NCBI GenBank assembly: GCA_025041175.1
Contig: JAKCFJ010000001.1
Coordinates: 930,001-994,000, forward strand
From: Halobacteriales archaeon YIM A00010
GTDB taxonomy: Archaea; Halobacteriota; Halobacteria; Halobacteriales; Haloarculaceae
Direction: 5' to 3'
Length of the DNA stretch: 64,000 nt
A program made the translations under genes and the position numbers. Under the pieces are notes generated by a model. It did no database searches. It worked only from the letters and a program-made list of their open reading frames with translations, and was not told where the DNA came from. Shown piece by piece: positions 34,462 through 42,196 of this stretch. How positions within the stretch are numbered: the stretch's first letter is position 1; every line of letters begins with the position of its first letter.

Positions 34462-34599
34462 TCTATCCACAGTTATTTGTTAGCCATTCACATGAATAAG
34501 GGTTTGGCGGTGGATTTATATTGGCGTGCAATCATATCGGACGAATCGATGCGCGTCGGGATCGACACCGCTTTGTTCGGGGGATAAGGGGGATAGATC

Positions 34600-35265
34600 A
34601 TGATACCGAAGCGGTGGGCACAGTATTATCTGGGCAACGGGCCGAGTCTCGTCTGGCTGCTGGTCGCGAACGTGGTGGGAGTGCTGGTCGGGGTTCGGTA
34701 CTACGTGGAAACGATGCCCGCTGTCTCCACGTTTGCGTGGCCGCTGTACGCGGATTCACCGGCCGCCGTTTTGCTCACAGCGCTGTCGATAGCGACGTTG
34801 CTACCGAATCTCGGTCGTCGCGTCGAGGACGCCCCAGTGAACCGTCCGCTTGCGTATCTGCACACCCTGGCGTTCGTGTGGCTCGTGAAGTACGGACTCT
34901 GGACGGCGCTCGTGCTCAACCTGCAGTTTTCTTCGTACTATCCCGAACTCTGGGCGTATTTCGGTATTCTCATCACGCATCTGTTGTTCGTTGTGGAGGC
35001 GTTTCTCATCCCCCACTACGGAAAAACGACGCGCGGAGCGCTCGCGGTTTCGCTCGTGGCCTTGTTGTGTAACGATTTCGTGGATTACTGGCTCGCCGAC
35101 GTTGGAGTGTGTGTGCTCGCGGCCCGATCGTTCGAACGGTGCGATCTGTATCCACCGCTCCGCGCCGAGCCAGGCGTGATTATACCACTCTTAACCGTGG
35201 CGCTGTCGGTGTTTTCGGTCGTGCTCGCGGCCCGATCGTTCGAACGGCTCGATACCGATACCTAG
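34600..35265 (+). CDS. DUF1405 membrane protein
   Basis: This 221-aa integral membrane protein has about six helices and the DUF1405 signatures YYVETMP..TFAWPLYADSPAA (near 25-50), VKYGLWTALVLNL and FVDYWLADVGV. The family occurs in archaea and Bacillus without a known function. A 27-nt DNA segment occurs twice in the 3' third (35113-35139 and 35221-35247), both encoding VLAARSFER. The first copy interrupts a stretch that in relatives leads straight to the PPLR...EPGV motif. Confidence 0.82.
   Translation: MIPKRWAQYYLGNGPSLVWLLVANVVGVLVGVRYYVETMPAVSTFAWPLYADSPAAVLLTALSIATLLPNLGRRVEDAPVNRPLAYLHTLAFVWLVKYGLWTALVLNLQFSSYYPELWAYFGILITHLLFVVEAFLIPHYGKTTRGALAVSLVALLCNDFVDYWLADVGVCVLAARSFERCDLYPPLRAEPGVIIPLLTVALSVFSVVLAARSFERLDTDT
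35113..35247. repeat. 27-nt direct repeat inside the DUF1405 gene
   Basis: GTGCTCGCGGCCCGATCG followed by TTCGAACGG occurs identically at 35113-35139 and 35221-35247, 108 nt apart and in the same reading frame. A duplication or gene conversion within the coding sequence is the simplest explanation. Confidence 0.7.
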
Positions 35266-35357
35266 CCCACAGCGTGCCCGCTACCGGGATTGTTCAGCGC
35301 GTGAACAGTCCGAACAGACAGCTGTCCTTTTATGTGTGGGGGGAGTGGAACAGGCAA

Positions 35358-36269
35358 ATGGATCGTCACCTCACAACCGTGCTCTTGCTAGTCCTACTAC
35401 TTGCCGTCGGTGTGATGCCAGGGACGGTCACGACCAGCAGCGCACAGATGGAGGACGACGACTCGATGGGTCACTCGGTGTCGTCATTCATGCAAGTCAG
35501 CGCAGTGGAGGCCGACAGCACTGTCGAGCGAGAGATGTGGCAGGAGTCGTTCGAGAACGCTGACAACGAGTCCGAGAGGACTGAACTGATCGAACAGCGC
35601 TCGGAGCAGCTATCGCGGGATCTCTCGACAGTTCGTGACCAACGGCAACAGCTCGAAAACGGGGACGCTTCACCGGTGTACACCAGCGCACTCGATGCCC
35701 ACGTTACGGAGCTTCGCCAATCCGTCCAGAACGCGAACCAAACCGCGAACGAATCGAACGTCAGTTCGAACACGCTCTCGGAACTCCGCGACGAGGCATG
35801 TAACGTGTCCGTTTCGAACGACTCCGAAACCGTGATCGTATCGAACGGGACGGAGCTGCGCTGCCCACCGCAATCGCCCGGTAATAACACTGCCAACAAC
35901 TCGACTGACACGCCACAGGATCCGGGAGACGATCCCGACAACAACTCGACTGACACGCCACAGGATCCGGGAGACGATCCTGCCAACAACTCGACTGACA
36001 CGCCACAGGATCCCGCCAACAACTCGACCGATACGCCACAGGATCCGGGAGACGATCCCGACAACGACACGCCACAGGATCCTGCCAACAACTCGACCGA
36101 TACGCCACAGGATCCCGCCAACAACTCGACCGACACGCCCCAAGAAACGCCCTCGACCACAGAAACCGAGACCGAGGACTCGGGACCGATATTCGGAGAC
36201 CTTCCGCTGATGAGCAATCGATCGTCCGTCGCGGGGACAGTCGACGCTGGGAGCGATCGACCCGCCTGA
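35358..36269 (+). CDS. Secreted protein with sequon-rich tandem repeats
   Basis: This protein of about 303 aa has an N-terminal signal peptide (HLTTVLLLVLLLAVGVMPGT) without a twin-Arg motif, an acidic helical region (about 40-170) and seven imperfect repeats of the type NNSTDTPQDPGDDP (nucleotides about 35894-36140). Each NNST gives an N-X-S/T sequon, so heavy N-glycosylation by AglB is likely. There is no C-terminal anchor visible. A CTTTTATGTG box A lies about 27 nt before the ATG. Function unknown; a surface or matrix role is inferred. Confidence 0.78.
   Translation: MDRHLTTVLLLVLLLAVGVMPGTVTTSSAQMEDDDSMGHSVSSFMQVSAVEADSTVEREMWQESFENADNESERTELIEQRSEQLSRDLSTVRDQRQQLENGDASPVYTSALDAHVTELRQSVQNANQTANESNVSSNTLSELRDEACNVSVSNDSETVIVSNGTELRCPPQSPGNNTANNSTDTPQDPGDDPDNNSTDTPQDPGDDPANNSTDTPQDPANNSTDTPQDPGDDPDNDTPQDPANNSTDTPQDPANNSTDTPQETPSTTETETEDSGPIFGDLPLMSNRSSVAGTVDAGSDRPA
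35894..36140 (+). repeat. Tandem repeats encoding NNSTDTPQDP(GDDP)
   Basis: Seven degenerate units of 33-45 nt, each encoding NNSTDTPQDP with or without a GDDP spacer; the fifth unit has lost most of its sequon. The unit lengths vary in multiples of three, as expected for in-frame expansion and contraction by slippage or recombination. Confidence 0.8.
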
Positions 36270-36308
36270 ATACGGTTTCGGATCGGAATTGATCGGTGAC
36301 AATCGGTG

Positions 36309-36414
36309 TTGATACTGTCGGTCAGAACTATTTCAATAACCGCGATTGCAAACCCAGAGACTGCGACCGGATAGGTCGAAGCAATGAGCAACAGATTTCT
36401 GACCGACAGTATGA
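36309..36414. repeat. Inverted-repeat-bounded element C (106 bp)
   Basis: TTGATACTGTCGGTCAGAA (36309-36327) pairs with TTCTGACCGACAGTATGA (36397-36414), 16 bp perfect. It ends 41 bp before the ATG of the ArsR-type regulator, so the right arm lies just upstream of or at its promoter. The interior is unlike those of elements A and B and holds no supported gene. Confidence 0.7.
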
Positions 36415-36454
36415 GAGCGTCACGGTTTTCAGGTTGTATCGCTTACCTCAGGTA

Positions 36455-37138
36455 ATGGATTCCGCCGCGCTGCTCGATCTACTGGGGAACGAGAACCGTC
36501 GGCGTATCCTTCGTCTGCTTGCGCGAAAGCCGTGTTACGTCACTGAAATCAGCGAATATCTCGGGGTCAGTCCGAAAGCGGTCATCGATCACCTTCGCAA
36601 GCTAGAGAAGGCGGGCCTCGTCGAATCCCGCGTCGACGATCAGCGCAGGAAGTATTTCTCTATCGCCCGGAACCTGCGTCTGGAGGTGAACGTCTCTCCG
36701 TACGGATTCGGGGCCAAGAGCGCGTATTCGGCCAGTCGAGGACTGGACATGACCCGCTGTCGGTATCTCTCTATCGACATCACCACGCCGGATCAGGGGG
36801 GTGAGCTGACCGAGCTCACCCGCGAGTTACAACGATTGGAAGAGCTGTCGAGCGAGCTGTCGATGGCCCAACGGTGGGTTCACGGCCGGCTGACGGAGGT
36901 GATGGACGGCATTTCGCGCCAAATTCACGAGGAGTCCGCGCTCGGAGTGGCGGACGGCGACGACGCCCGCTTTTACGCCGAAGTGTTGTCCGCGCTTGCC
37001 GATGGAGCGGAGCAGATCGACCAGATCAGCCGGTCGGTCGACGCCGCGCCGGAGCTCGTCGAGGACGCGCTCCTCGCGCTCGCACAACACAGTGTGGTCG
37101 AACGCGACGACGGGGGCTGGACGCTCGCAACGGACTGA
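36455..37138 (+). CDS. ArsR-type winged-helix transcriptional regulator
   Basis: This protein of about 227 aa has an N-terminal wHTH (LLDLLGNENRRRILRLLARK, YVTEISEYLGVSPKAVIDHL, LVESRVDDQRRKYFSIAR), a central linker and a C-terminal helical region (about 120-220). This architecture is common to a haloarchaeal HTH family thought to act as global regulators. No ligand site is visible. Inverted-repeat element C lies immediately upstream. Confidence 0.85.
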   Translation: MDSAALLDLLGNENRRRILRLLARKPCYVTEISEYLGVSPKAVIDHLRKLEKAGLVESRVDDQRRKYFSIARNLRLEVNVSPYGFGAKSAYSASRGLDMTRCRYLSIDITTPDQGGELTELTRELQRLEELSSELSMAQRWVHGRLTEVMDGISRQIHEESALGVADGDDARFYAEVLSALADGAEQIDQISRSVDAAPELVEDALLALAQHSVVERDDGGWTLATD

Positions 37139-37145
37139 GTAGCAC

Positions 37146-37604
37146 TCACTCGATGTCCCGCGTCAACCCGTCGCGGAAGTCCCGTCCGAAGTAGTAGCCG
37201 ATCACTGCCACCAGCACGCCGACACCGAAGCCGATGGTGGCGAACTCCGTCATGCTGGAGCCGACGAGGGCGATGGTCATGTACCGAGAGAGGATGCTCA
37301 CGCTGACAGCCGCTGCACCAGCGACGCCGACTTCGAGATACCGCCGATCGCTCCCGACGCCGCCTAGGGCGAACGCGGCGACGAAGAGACCGACGAGACC
37401 GATCCCCGGCAGGGCCGAGACGATCGGGAGCAGCGAGGGCGTGAACAGCCCGACCGAAAGCACCACGAGAGCAATGAGGAAGTACCGCGGGGAGAACAGC
37501 CCCGTGATGCTCGGGATGAAGCGGTCCCGGAGGGAGGTCGTTTCTGATTCGGAGTGTGTGGTTTCGGTCTCCTCGCGCTCGCGGAGGACCTCGTCAGTGC
37601 TCAT
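37146..37604 (-). CDS. Small haloarchaeal membrane protein, unknown function
   Basis: The 152-aa product has an acidic N-terminus (MSTDEVLREREETETTHSE) and four hydrophobic segments, including YFLIALVVLSVGLFTPSLLP and IGLVGLFVAAFALGGV, with a final ATIGFGVGVLVAVIGYYFG helix. No motif of known function is seen. The start at 37604 is chosen because upstream in-frame sequence belongs to the hairpin repeat, which begins 40 bp upstream. Confidence 0.65.
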   Translation of the reverse strand: MSTDEVLREREETETTHSESETTSLRDRFIPSITGLFSPRYFLIALVVLSVGLFTPSLLPIVSALPGIGLVGLFVAAFALGGVGSDRRYLEVGVAGAAAVSVSILSRYMTIALVGSSMTEFATIGFGVGVLVAVIGYYFGRDFRDGLTRDIE

Positions 37605-37643
37605 AGTACACACCACGGGATAGTGGCATATCGGTCTTACTCC

Positions 37644-37770
37644 CCACCTTTTTTCCGCTCGGGTGGCCTCCGGCCACCCTCGCGCAAAAAATCTGGACCA
37701 AAAAAAGCCGCTCACTGCGTTCGCGGTGGGTGTACTCACGGTACCGCCACCGCTCCGCGACCGCGCTCGC
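37644..37770 (+). repeat. Solo hairpin module (third location)
   Basis: This short copy of the left module has the CCACCTTTTTTCCGCTCGG end, a GGGTGGCC/GGCCACCC hairpin, GCAAAAAATC and CCAAAAAAAGCCGC, then GTACTCACGGTACCGCCACC. No micro-ORF follows; the next 200 bp to 37978 are AT-rich and show no supported gene. It could be a remnant of an excised element or an independent terminator-like repeat. Confidence 0.6.
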
Positions 37771-37978
37771 AAATTGATATGGGAATTGAATGGAATATCT
37801 ATAGAGATCGGGTTGTATCCGATAAAGAGGAATGCGCCGAATATTCACTCACAATCTTATTTATGAAATTATCTCTTAGTAAATGGTTCTAGGGACCGGG
37901 TTGCTGGGGCCACGTTGCGCGTCAGTGGAAAGCTACGGAGTATTCCATGAGGTTGTCCAATATGAACGTGAGTCCCGA

Positions 37979-39124
37979 CTATCGGGTGAGTGTTCGCCGG
38001 ATACTCCCGACGAGTTCCGCTACGGTTCCCGGCGACGACTCCGTCTGGGCGATGAACTCGTGCAGATCCTCCTGTGAGCCAACCAGCACGAGACCGTTAC
38101 TGTTCTTGAGTAGTGTCACGCCAGACGCAACGGCTCCCTGTCGCAGTTTCGACTCGATTACGTCCCCAACGCGTTCGATTTGGAAGCAGTAGAGAGCCGC
38201 GTTCGAGAGAACACCGGACTCGGTTCCCGATAACGTCTCAAACCGTTCGAGTTCCCCGCGAGAGATCTCCCGGAGCTCGACGATCCGTGGTGAATCGGTT
38301 ACGACACGCTCGGACTGGAGATGGTGGGCCACTTTGACCACATCGACCGTTTCGGGAATGTCGTGTGTTCGGATGATATCCACGCCGCGATCGACCTCAA
38401 GCGCGGCGGCCGCGAGGCTCACGTACAACTGGTCTTCGTTCGTCATCTTGTCCGCAATGAATCCGAGGAAGTCCTCTCGGTTGGTGCCGGTGAGAATTGG
38501 TCGGCCGAAGGCTCTGAACTCCTTGAGCCGCTGGAACATCTCCCAGTTGTCCTCGAACGTCTTCTCGTCGTACCAGCCGCCGAAGGCGGGATCAATGATG
38601 GTCTTGTCGGTAAATCCTCCGTGCTGAAGTGCCTCGAAGATGTCGTCGATGGTCTTCAGATGGCCCGGTTGTGTGATGTCCGGCGGGCTTGCCATCTTGA
38701 TGACCGGTGCGTCGTAGGACTCACACACATCAGGCATCCGTTGGTCGGCAAAGCCACAGATGTCGTTGACGATATCGAATCCGCCTGTGAGTGCCTCCTC
38801 GGCCACTTCAGCGTATCGCGTCTCGATCGAGAACACCGCCGCATCGCTATCAACGTGGTCGATGACTTCGAGAGCTTCGGGGAGGCGGTCGAGTTCGACC
38901 TCCACTGGAAGCCAGTCGTTTTTCGGGTTCGCGGACTGGAGACCGATATCGACAATATCTGCTCCTTCACCGATCAGTTCCTCTTCAGCGAAGCGGGCTG
39001 CCTCTTCGGGTGACGATTGGACGCTCGGCTCCCAGTTAGATTCAATGCTCATATTGAGAACGCCCATTACGCGGGGACGGTAGCCGTCTCCAACAGTAAA
39101 ATCTCCGATGTCGACAGCCTTCAT
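37979..39124 (-). CDS. Dihydropteroate-synthase-related (pterin-binding TIM barrel) protein
   Basis: The 381-aa product has the pterin-binding domain elements RVMGVLNMSIESN, GADIVDIGLQSANP, DIVNDICGFADQRM, VIKMASPPDI and DPAFGGWYDEKTFEDN, RPILTGTNREDF, followed by a C-terminal region (about 290-381) not found in bacterial FolP. It is an archaeal FolP relative, possibly in tetrahydrofolate or methanopterin-like pterin biosynthesis. The ATG at 39124 is preferred because all longer in-frame sequence runs into the hairpin module. Confidence 0.83.
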   Translation of the reverse strand: MKAVDIGDFTVGDGYRPRVMGVLNMSIESNWEPSVQSSPEEAARFAEEELIGEGADIVDIGLQSANPKNDWLPVEVELDRLPEALEVIDHVDSDAAVFSIETRYAEVAEEALTGGFDIVNDICGFADQRMPDVCESYDAPVIKMASPPDITQPGHLKTIDDIFEALQHGGFTDKTIIDPAFGGWYDEKTFEDNWEMFQRLKEFRAFGRPILTGTNREDFLGFIADKMTNEDQLYVSLAAAALEVDRGVDIIRTHDIPETVDVVKVAHHLQSERVVTDSPRIVELREISRGELERFETLSGTESGVLSNAALYCFQIERVGDVIESKLRQGAVASGVTLLKNSNGLVLVGSQEDLHEFIAQTESSPGTVAELVGSIRRTLTR

Positions 39125-39173
39125 ACCACATGTCAGTGGAAAATGTTGATAATCCTTCTGATTGGCTTCGTTC

Positions 39174-39400
39174 CCACTTTTTTGTGTTCGGGTGAGTGCT
39201 ACAAAAGACGCGAAGCGTCTTTTGGCATCTCGCAAGAGCGTTGCTCTTGCGGACCTCGCGGAGGTTCCCTCGCTCAATGACGAAAGAGCTTCGCTCTTTC
39301 GAACCACTTTGCTCACCCTCGCGCAAAAAACGGTGAGCATACTCACGTACCGCCTCCGCTCCGCCCCGCGACCGCATATGGTACAAAGCCATCGTTCGGG
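39174..39400 (+). repeat. Left hairpin module of copy 2 with internal triloop array
   Basis: The module contains AAAAGACGC-GAA-GCGTCTTTT, GCAAGAGC-GTT-GCTCTTGC and GAAAGAGC-TTC-GCTCTTTC inside a GGGTGAG/CTCACCC outer pair. The linker TTGCGGACCTCGCGGAGG and the flank CTCAATGACGAAA...TTTCGAACCAC match 1770-1828 of copy 1, but the third hairpin has a different, still perfectly paired inner stem. Confidence 0.6.
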
Positions 39401-39690
39401 AGCGACCCGCTCGCGGTGAGTGCACTCGTGCCGGCCGCACCGCACAGCTTCAACGGATCGACTGGCCGCTTTCCACGTGGAGAAACTTGCTCACCTAGCT
39501 CTGCGGGGCAGGTCCATACGGATCGCTTCGACACTGGCAGTACTGACGTGATCGCTGGACAGAAATCCACTGCTACCGGTATAATCCCGACAGCAACGCC
39601 CCGATTTCAGTGGTTCGTTGGTACCCTCCGAGCAACCGCTGGAGCAACAAATTGTTGGTAGAATATAACATTATTCATTTCATCAGTACC

Positions 39691-39698
39691 TTTATGTG
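39691..39698 (+). promoter_or_regulatory. Box A promoter of the copy 2 leader/micro-ORF
   Basis: TTTATGTG in the context CAGTACCTTTATGTGTGATG, as in copy 1. The predicted start near 39720 coincides with the first base of the foldable leader. Confidence 0.55.
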
Positions 39699-39719
39699 TG
39701 ATGGGGCAAGGAACGATAA

Positions 39720-39817
39720 ACGAGGACGCCAGCATGGCGGCGACGCATGCGCGTTCGTTGAAACGCGCCGGGTGAGCATACCACCCGACGCTGGGTTCTC
39801 ACGAAGTGAGCAAACCC
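39720..39817 (+). ncRNA. Structured leader RNA, four successive hairpins (copy 2)
   Basis: Stems: GCATG/CATGC, GCGCGTT/AACGCGC, GGGTG/CACCC and GGGTT/AACCC with an inner CTCAC/GTGAG. Each corresponds to a stem in copy 1 despite sequence changes. The leader has no open frame continuous with the micro-ORF here, in contrast to copy 1, so its conservation is not explained by coding. Confidence 0.45.
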
Positions 39818-39982
39818 ATGACAGGGAACGAATCAGAGACATGTAACGGTGTCGCATCGTATCAAGAAAGTAAGCAGAGAACGTGCTGTCCGGTGTGCGG
39901 TCGGCCGGTCCGCACGCGCCTCGACCACCGGATGGGCTGCCCGCTGGGGCGGTGGTGGCCACGCTCACCGCGAACGCAGTGA
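39818..39982 (+). CDS. CPVCG zinc-finger micro-protein (54 aa), copy 2
   Basis: The ORF encodes MTGNESETCNGVASYQESKQ, then RTCCPVCGRPVRTRLDHRMG and CPLGRWWPRSPRTQ. Twenty residues around CPVCG are identical to copy 1. The C-terminus and stop codon lie inside the CCGC/GCGG stem that precedes a T7 run, so translation end and a likely transcription terminator overlap. Function unknown. Confidence 0.6.
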   Translation: MTGNESETCNGVASYQESKQRTCCPVCGRPVRTRLDHRMGCPLGRWWPRSPRTQ

Positions 39983-39994
39983 GCGGCTTTTTTT
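39966..39994 (+). terminator. Hairpin plus T7 terminator-like site after micro-ORF copy 2
   Basis: ACCGCGAACGCAGTGAGCGG followed within a base by TTTTTTT. The stem is imperfect (CCGC/GCGG outer pairs). An equivalent CCGCGAGCGG...GCGG stem plus T6 stands near 1609-1634 in copy 1. Archaeal termination depends mainly on T-runs, so the assignment is plausible but untested. Confidence 0.4.
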
Positions 39995-40098
39995 GGTCCA
40001 GATTTTTTGCGCGAGGGTGGCCGGAGGCCACCCGAGCGGAAAAAAGGTGGGTGGACGAAAAGGTGGTGTTTAGGTAGATGGATCGTCCCAATTGAGTC

Positions 40099-40866
40099 AT
40101 GCGCATCGAGAACAGTTTCATTCCGGTCAGGGGGGTGGGCGAGGCGACCGAGCGGAAGCTCTGGCAACAGGGCATCACCCATTGGGACGAGTTCGAGCAG
40201 AGCGCGGTCGGTGAGACGACGGGATCGCGGATCGAATCGTTCATCGGGACGGCTCGATCCCACCTCGACGCGAACGACGCCCGCTTTTTCGACGACGCGT
40301 TTCCGAGCAAACACCAGTGGCGACTGTACGAGAACTTCGAGGACGACGCCTGTTTTTTCGACATCGAGACCACCGGACTGAGCCAGTCGAACGACGATGT
40401 GACGACCGTCAGCGTCCATCGGGGCGACACCACCCGAACGTTCGTCAACGACGCCTCGCCCGTCGTCGGTGAGCCGCTCACCCGCGAGAGGATCGAGGAG
40501 ACGATCGGAAGCGCTCCGCTGCTCGTGACGTTCAACGGCAAACGATTCGACGTACCCTTCCTCGAAACGGCGCTCGATATCAGCATCGACGCGCCTCACA
40601 TCGACCTCATGTATCCGTGCAGACAGCTCGACCTGACCGGCGGACTGAAACGGATCGAAAAGACGGTGGGCATCGATCGGGACGAGCCGGATATCACCGG
40701 CCGCGACGCCGTCCGGTTGTGGCGCAACTACGAACGCGGCGACGCCGACGCGCTGACCACGCTGGTGTCGTACAACCGCGACGACACGGTGAACCTGCGG
40801 CGGTTGATGGACCACGTCGCGGGAACGCTCCACGACGACGTGTTTGCCTCGGTCTGTCAGCGCTGA
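40099..40866 (+). CDS. Ribonuclease-H-like DEDD exonuclease domain protein (YprB-like)
   Basis: The 255-aa product has an N-terminal helix-hairpin-helix-like region (SFIPVRGVGEATERKLWQQG) and a DEDD-type nuclease domain: FFDIETTGLSQSNDDVTTV (first D-x-E), LLVTFNGKRFDVPFL (second D), HIDLMYPCRQLDLTGGLKRI and SYNRDDTVNL (last D). The YprB C-terminal family is presumed to act on nucleic acids, possibly in DNA repair. A GTTTAGG box A about 27-30 nt before the ATG lies just outside the right end of composite element copy 2. Confidence 0.82.
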   Translation: MRIENSFIPVRGVGEATERKLWQQGITHWDEFEQSAVGETTGSRIESFIGTARSHLDANDARFFDDAFPSKHQWRLYENFEDDACFFDIETTGLSQSNDDVTTVSVHRGDTTRTFVNDASPVVGEPLTRERIEETIGSAPLLVTFNGKRFDVPFLETALDISIDAPHIDLMYPCRQLDLTGGLKRIEKTVGIDRDEPDITGRDAVRLWRNYERGDADALTTLVSYNRDDTVNLRRLMDHVAGTLHDDVFASVCQR

Positions 40867-41234
40867 TCGGCCGGTCGCCGTCCCTCCGTGGTGGACGAGA
40901 TGTCCACGATCGTGATGTCCGCGAGCGTGAGCGCCTCCGGAGCGTACTCGTTCGTCTCTGGAATATGCGCGCCGGTCGGCGTGAGCGTGGTGTCAATGAG
41001 CACCTGGTCGACGCCGTGCACGCTGTGCGCGTCGGGAAATATCGGGACCGCGTGGGATGCACAACGGTGAAACAGGGGTATCCACTCCTCATCGACCCGC
41101 TCAACCTCCAACTGGAGCGTGTCACCCGCCTCGAGCGTACACGTGCCGTCGTGGAAGCTACAGGTAGCAGTACACGGATCGAAATCACTGCCGACGAACT
41201 GCCCGATCAGTTCCCGCTGTAGCGGATCGACCAT
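40857..41234 (-). CDS. Conserved haloarchaeal protein of unknown function
   Basis: The 125-aa product starts MVDPLQRELIGQFVGSDFDP and contains CTATCSFHDGTCTLEAGDTL and WIPLFHRCASHAVPIFPDAH. Several Cys and His residues suggest a metal site. Its 3' end overlaps the DEDD nuclease gene by 10 bp, convergently. No family with known function was recognised. Confidence 0.6.
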   Translation of the reverse strand: MVDPLQRELIGQFVGSDFDPCTATCSFHDGTCTLEAGDTLQLEVERVDEEWIPLFHRCASHAVPIFPDAHSVHGVDQVLIDTTLTPTGAHIPETNEYAPEALTLADITIVDISSTTEGRRPADQR

Positions 41235-41358
41235 TCGAACACCCACCCTGGCCGTTGATTCTCACAGCTCTGTTTCCACATAGAATTGATTCTCTTGCCG
41301 ATGGTAATAACTGTCGTGGTCAAACATGTGAAGCGAAACTGAACTGGGTAGAAAATCG

Positions 41359-41661
41359 CTACTCTTCGACCTGCTGGTCGCGCCACGCCCCGAAGGAATC
41401 GACCGGGTCGTCCTCGAAGCGTTCGATGCACGGAACGTCGTACGGATGAGCGGCCGTAACCGTCGCCACGAGCTCCTCGTACCGCTCGTCCGACGTTTTC
41501 GCCAACAGGATCGCTTCCTCGTCCTCGACGATCTCCCCCTCCCACCGGTAGACGGATCGACAGTCAACGACGTTGACACAGGCCGCGAGGCGGTCCTCGA
41601 CGAGCCGCGCCGCGAGTTCATCCGCAACCGATCGCGGACACGTGATGTAGGCGGTCGGCAT
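41359..41661 (-). CDS. cutA: Divalent-cation tolerance protein CutA
   Basis: The 100-aa product matches CutA1: MPTAYITCPRSVADELAARL, LAACVNVVDCRSVYRWEGEI, EEAILLAKTSDERYEELVA and AHPYDVPCIERF. CutA1 forms very stable trimers; its role in metal tolerance is established mainly in bacteria. Length is normal for the family. Confidence 0.93.
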   Translation of the reverse strand: MPTAYITCPRSVADELAARLVEDRLAACVNVVDCRSVYRWEGEIVEDEEAILLAKTSDERYEELVATVTAAHPYDVPCIERFEDDPVDSFGAWRDQQVEE

Positions 41662-41670
41662 CGTCGTGAA

Positions 41671-41835
41671 CTACTCCTCGACCGGGTTGTAGCTGCCGTT
41701 GATGTCCCACTCGTGGAGACAGTACGGATTGCCGGGATCGTCGGCAACGACCCAGTTTTCGTGTTCATCGTCCCACACGTCCGCGCGGCCACAGTGCTTG
41801 CACCTGCGTTCGCGCGGCGGGCTGATTGTCACCAT
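41671..41835 (-). CDS. HEWD family small zinc-ribbon protein
   Basis: The 54-aa product has CKHCG near residue 12, then [10 protein letters not shown] and [19 protein letters not shown], which contains the HEWD signature that names this haloarchaeal family. One CxxC plus later Cys/His could bind zinc. It lies 9 bp from cutA on the same strand. Function unknown. Confidence 0.75.
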   Translation of the reverse strand: MVTISPPRERRCKHCGRADVWDDEHENWVVADDPGNPYCLHEWDINGSYNPVEE

Positions 41836-41986
41836 GCAACGCTTTCGGAACCCAGCCCGTATCAATCGTTCGACGGGGGTGGTGACCCACCACTTTCACT
41901 ACGGAGGCGAGCGTACGTTCGATTGCTGGGTCGTCTTCGTTCCAGCACTGGAGCACGATCAAACACCAACGAACCAACTACCACCA

Positions 41987-42187
41987 ATGGTTTATAAGAA
42001 AATCACCCTCATCGGAACTAGTGAGGAGGGGTTCGACGCGGCGACGACGAACGCCATCGACCGGGCAGAACGGACGCTCGACAACGTACTCTGGGTCGAA
42101 GTCGAGGATCTGGGCGTCGAGATCGCTACCGTCGACACCCGCGAGTACCAAGCTGAAGTCGAAGTGGCGTTCGAGCTGGCAGAGTAG
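41987..42187 (+). CDS. Dodecin (flavin-storage protein)
   Basis: The 66-aa product [20 protein letters not shown] continues to [20 protein letters not shown] and a final beta-strand. This is the dodecin fold; the conserved Trp in LWVEV stacks on the flavin. Haloarchaeal dodecins bind riboflavin and related flavins as 12-mers. The start at 41987 is the family start. Confidence 0.92.
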   Translation: MVYKKITLIGTSEEGFDAATTNAIDRAERTLDNVLWVEVEDLGVEIATVDTREYQAEVEVAFELAE

Positions 42188-42196
42188 CTCGAGAAA

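Larger units (their letters stand above)
39174..40050. mobile_element. Composite element copy 2 (877 bp, minimal form)
   Basis: It has the same order as copy 1 (139-2070): left hairpin module (39174-39400), conserved upstream block, box A, structured leader, CPVCG micro-ORF (39818-39982) and inverted right module (39949-40050) ending GAGCGGAAAAAAGGTGG. It lacks the degraded coding segment of copy 1. The inner hairpin array here lies in the left module, whereas copy 1 carries its main array in the right module. No transposase is visible. Confidence 0.55.
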
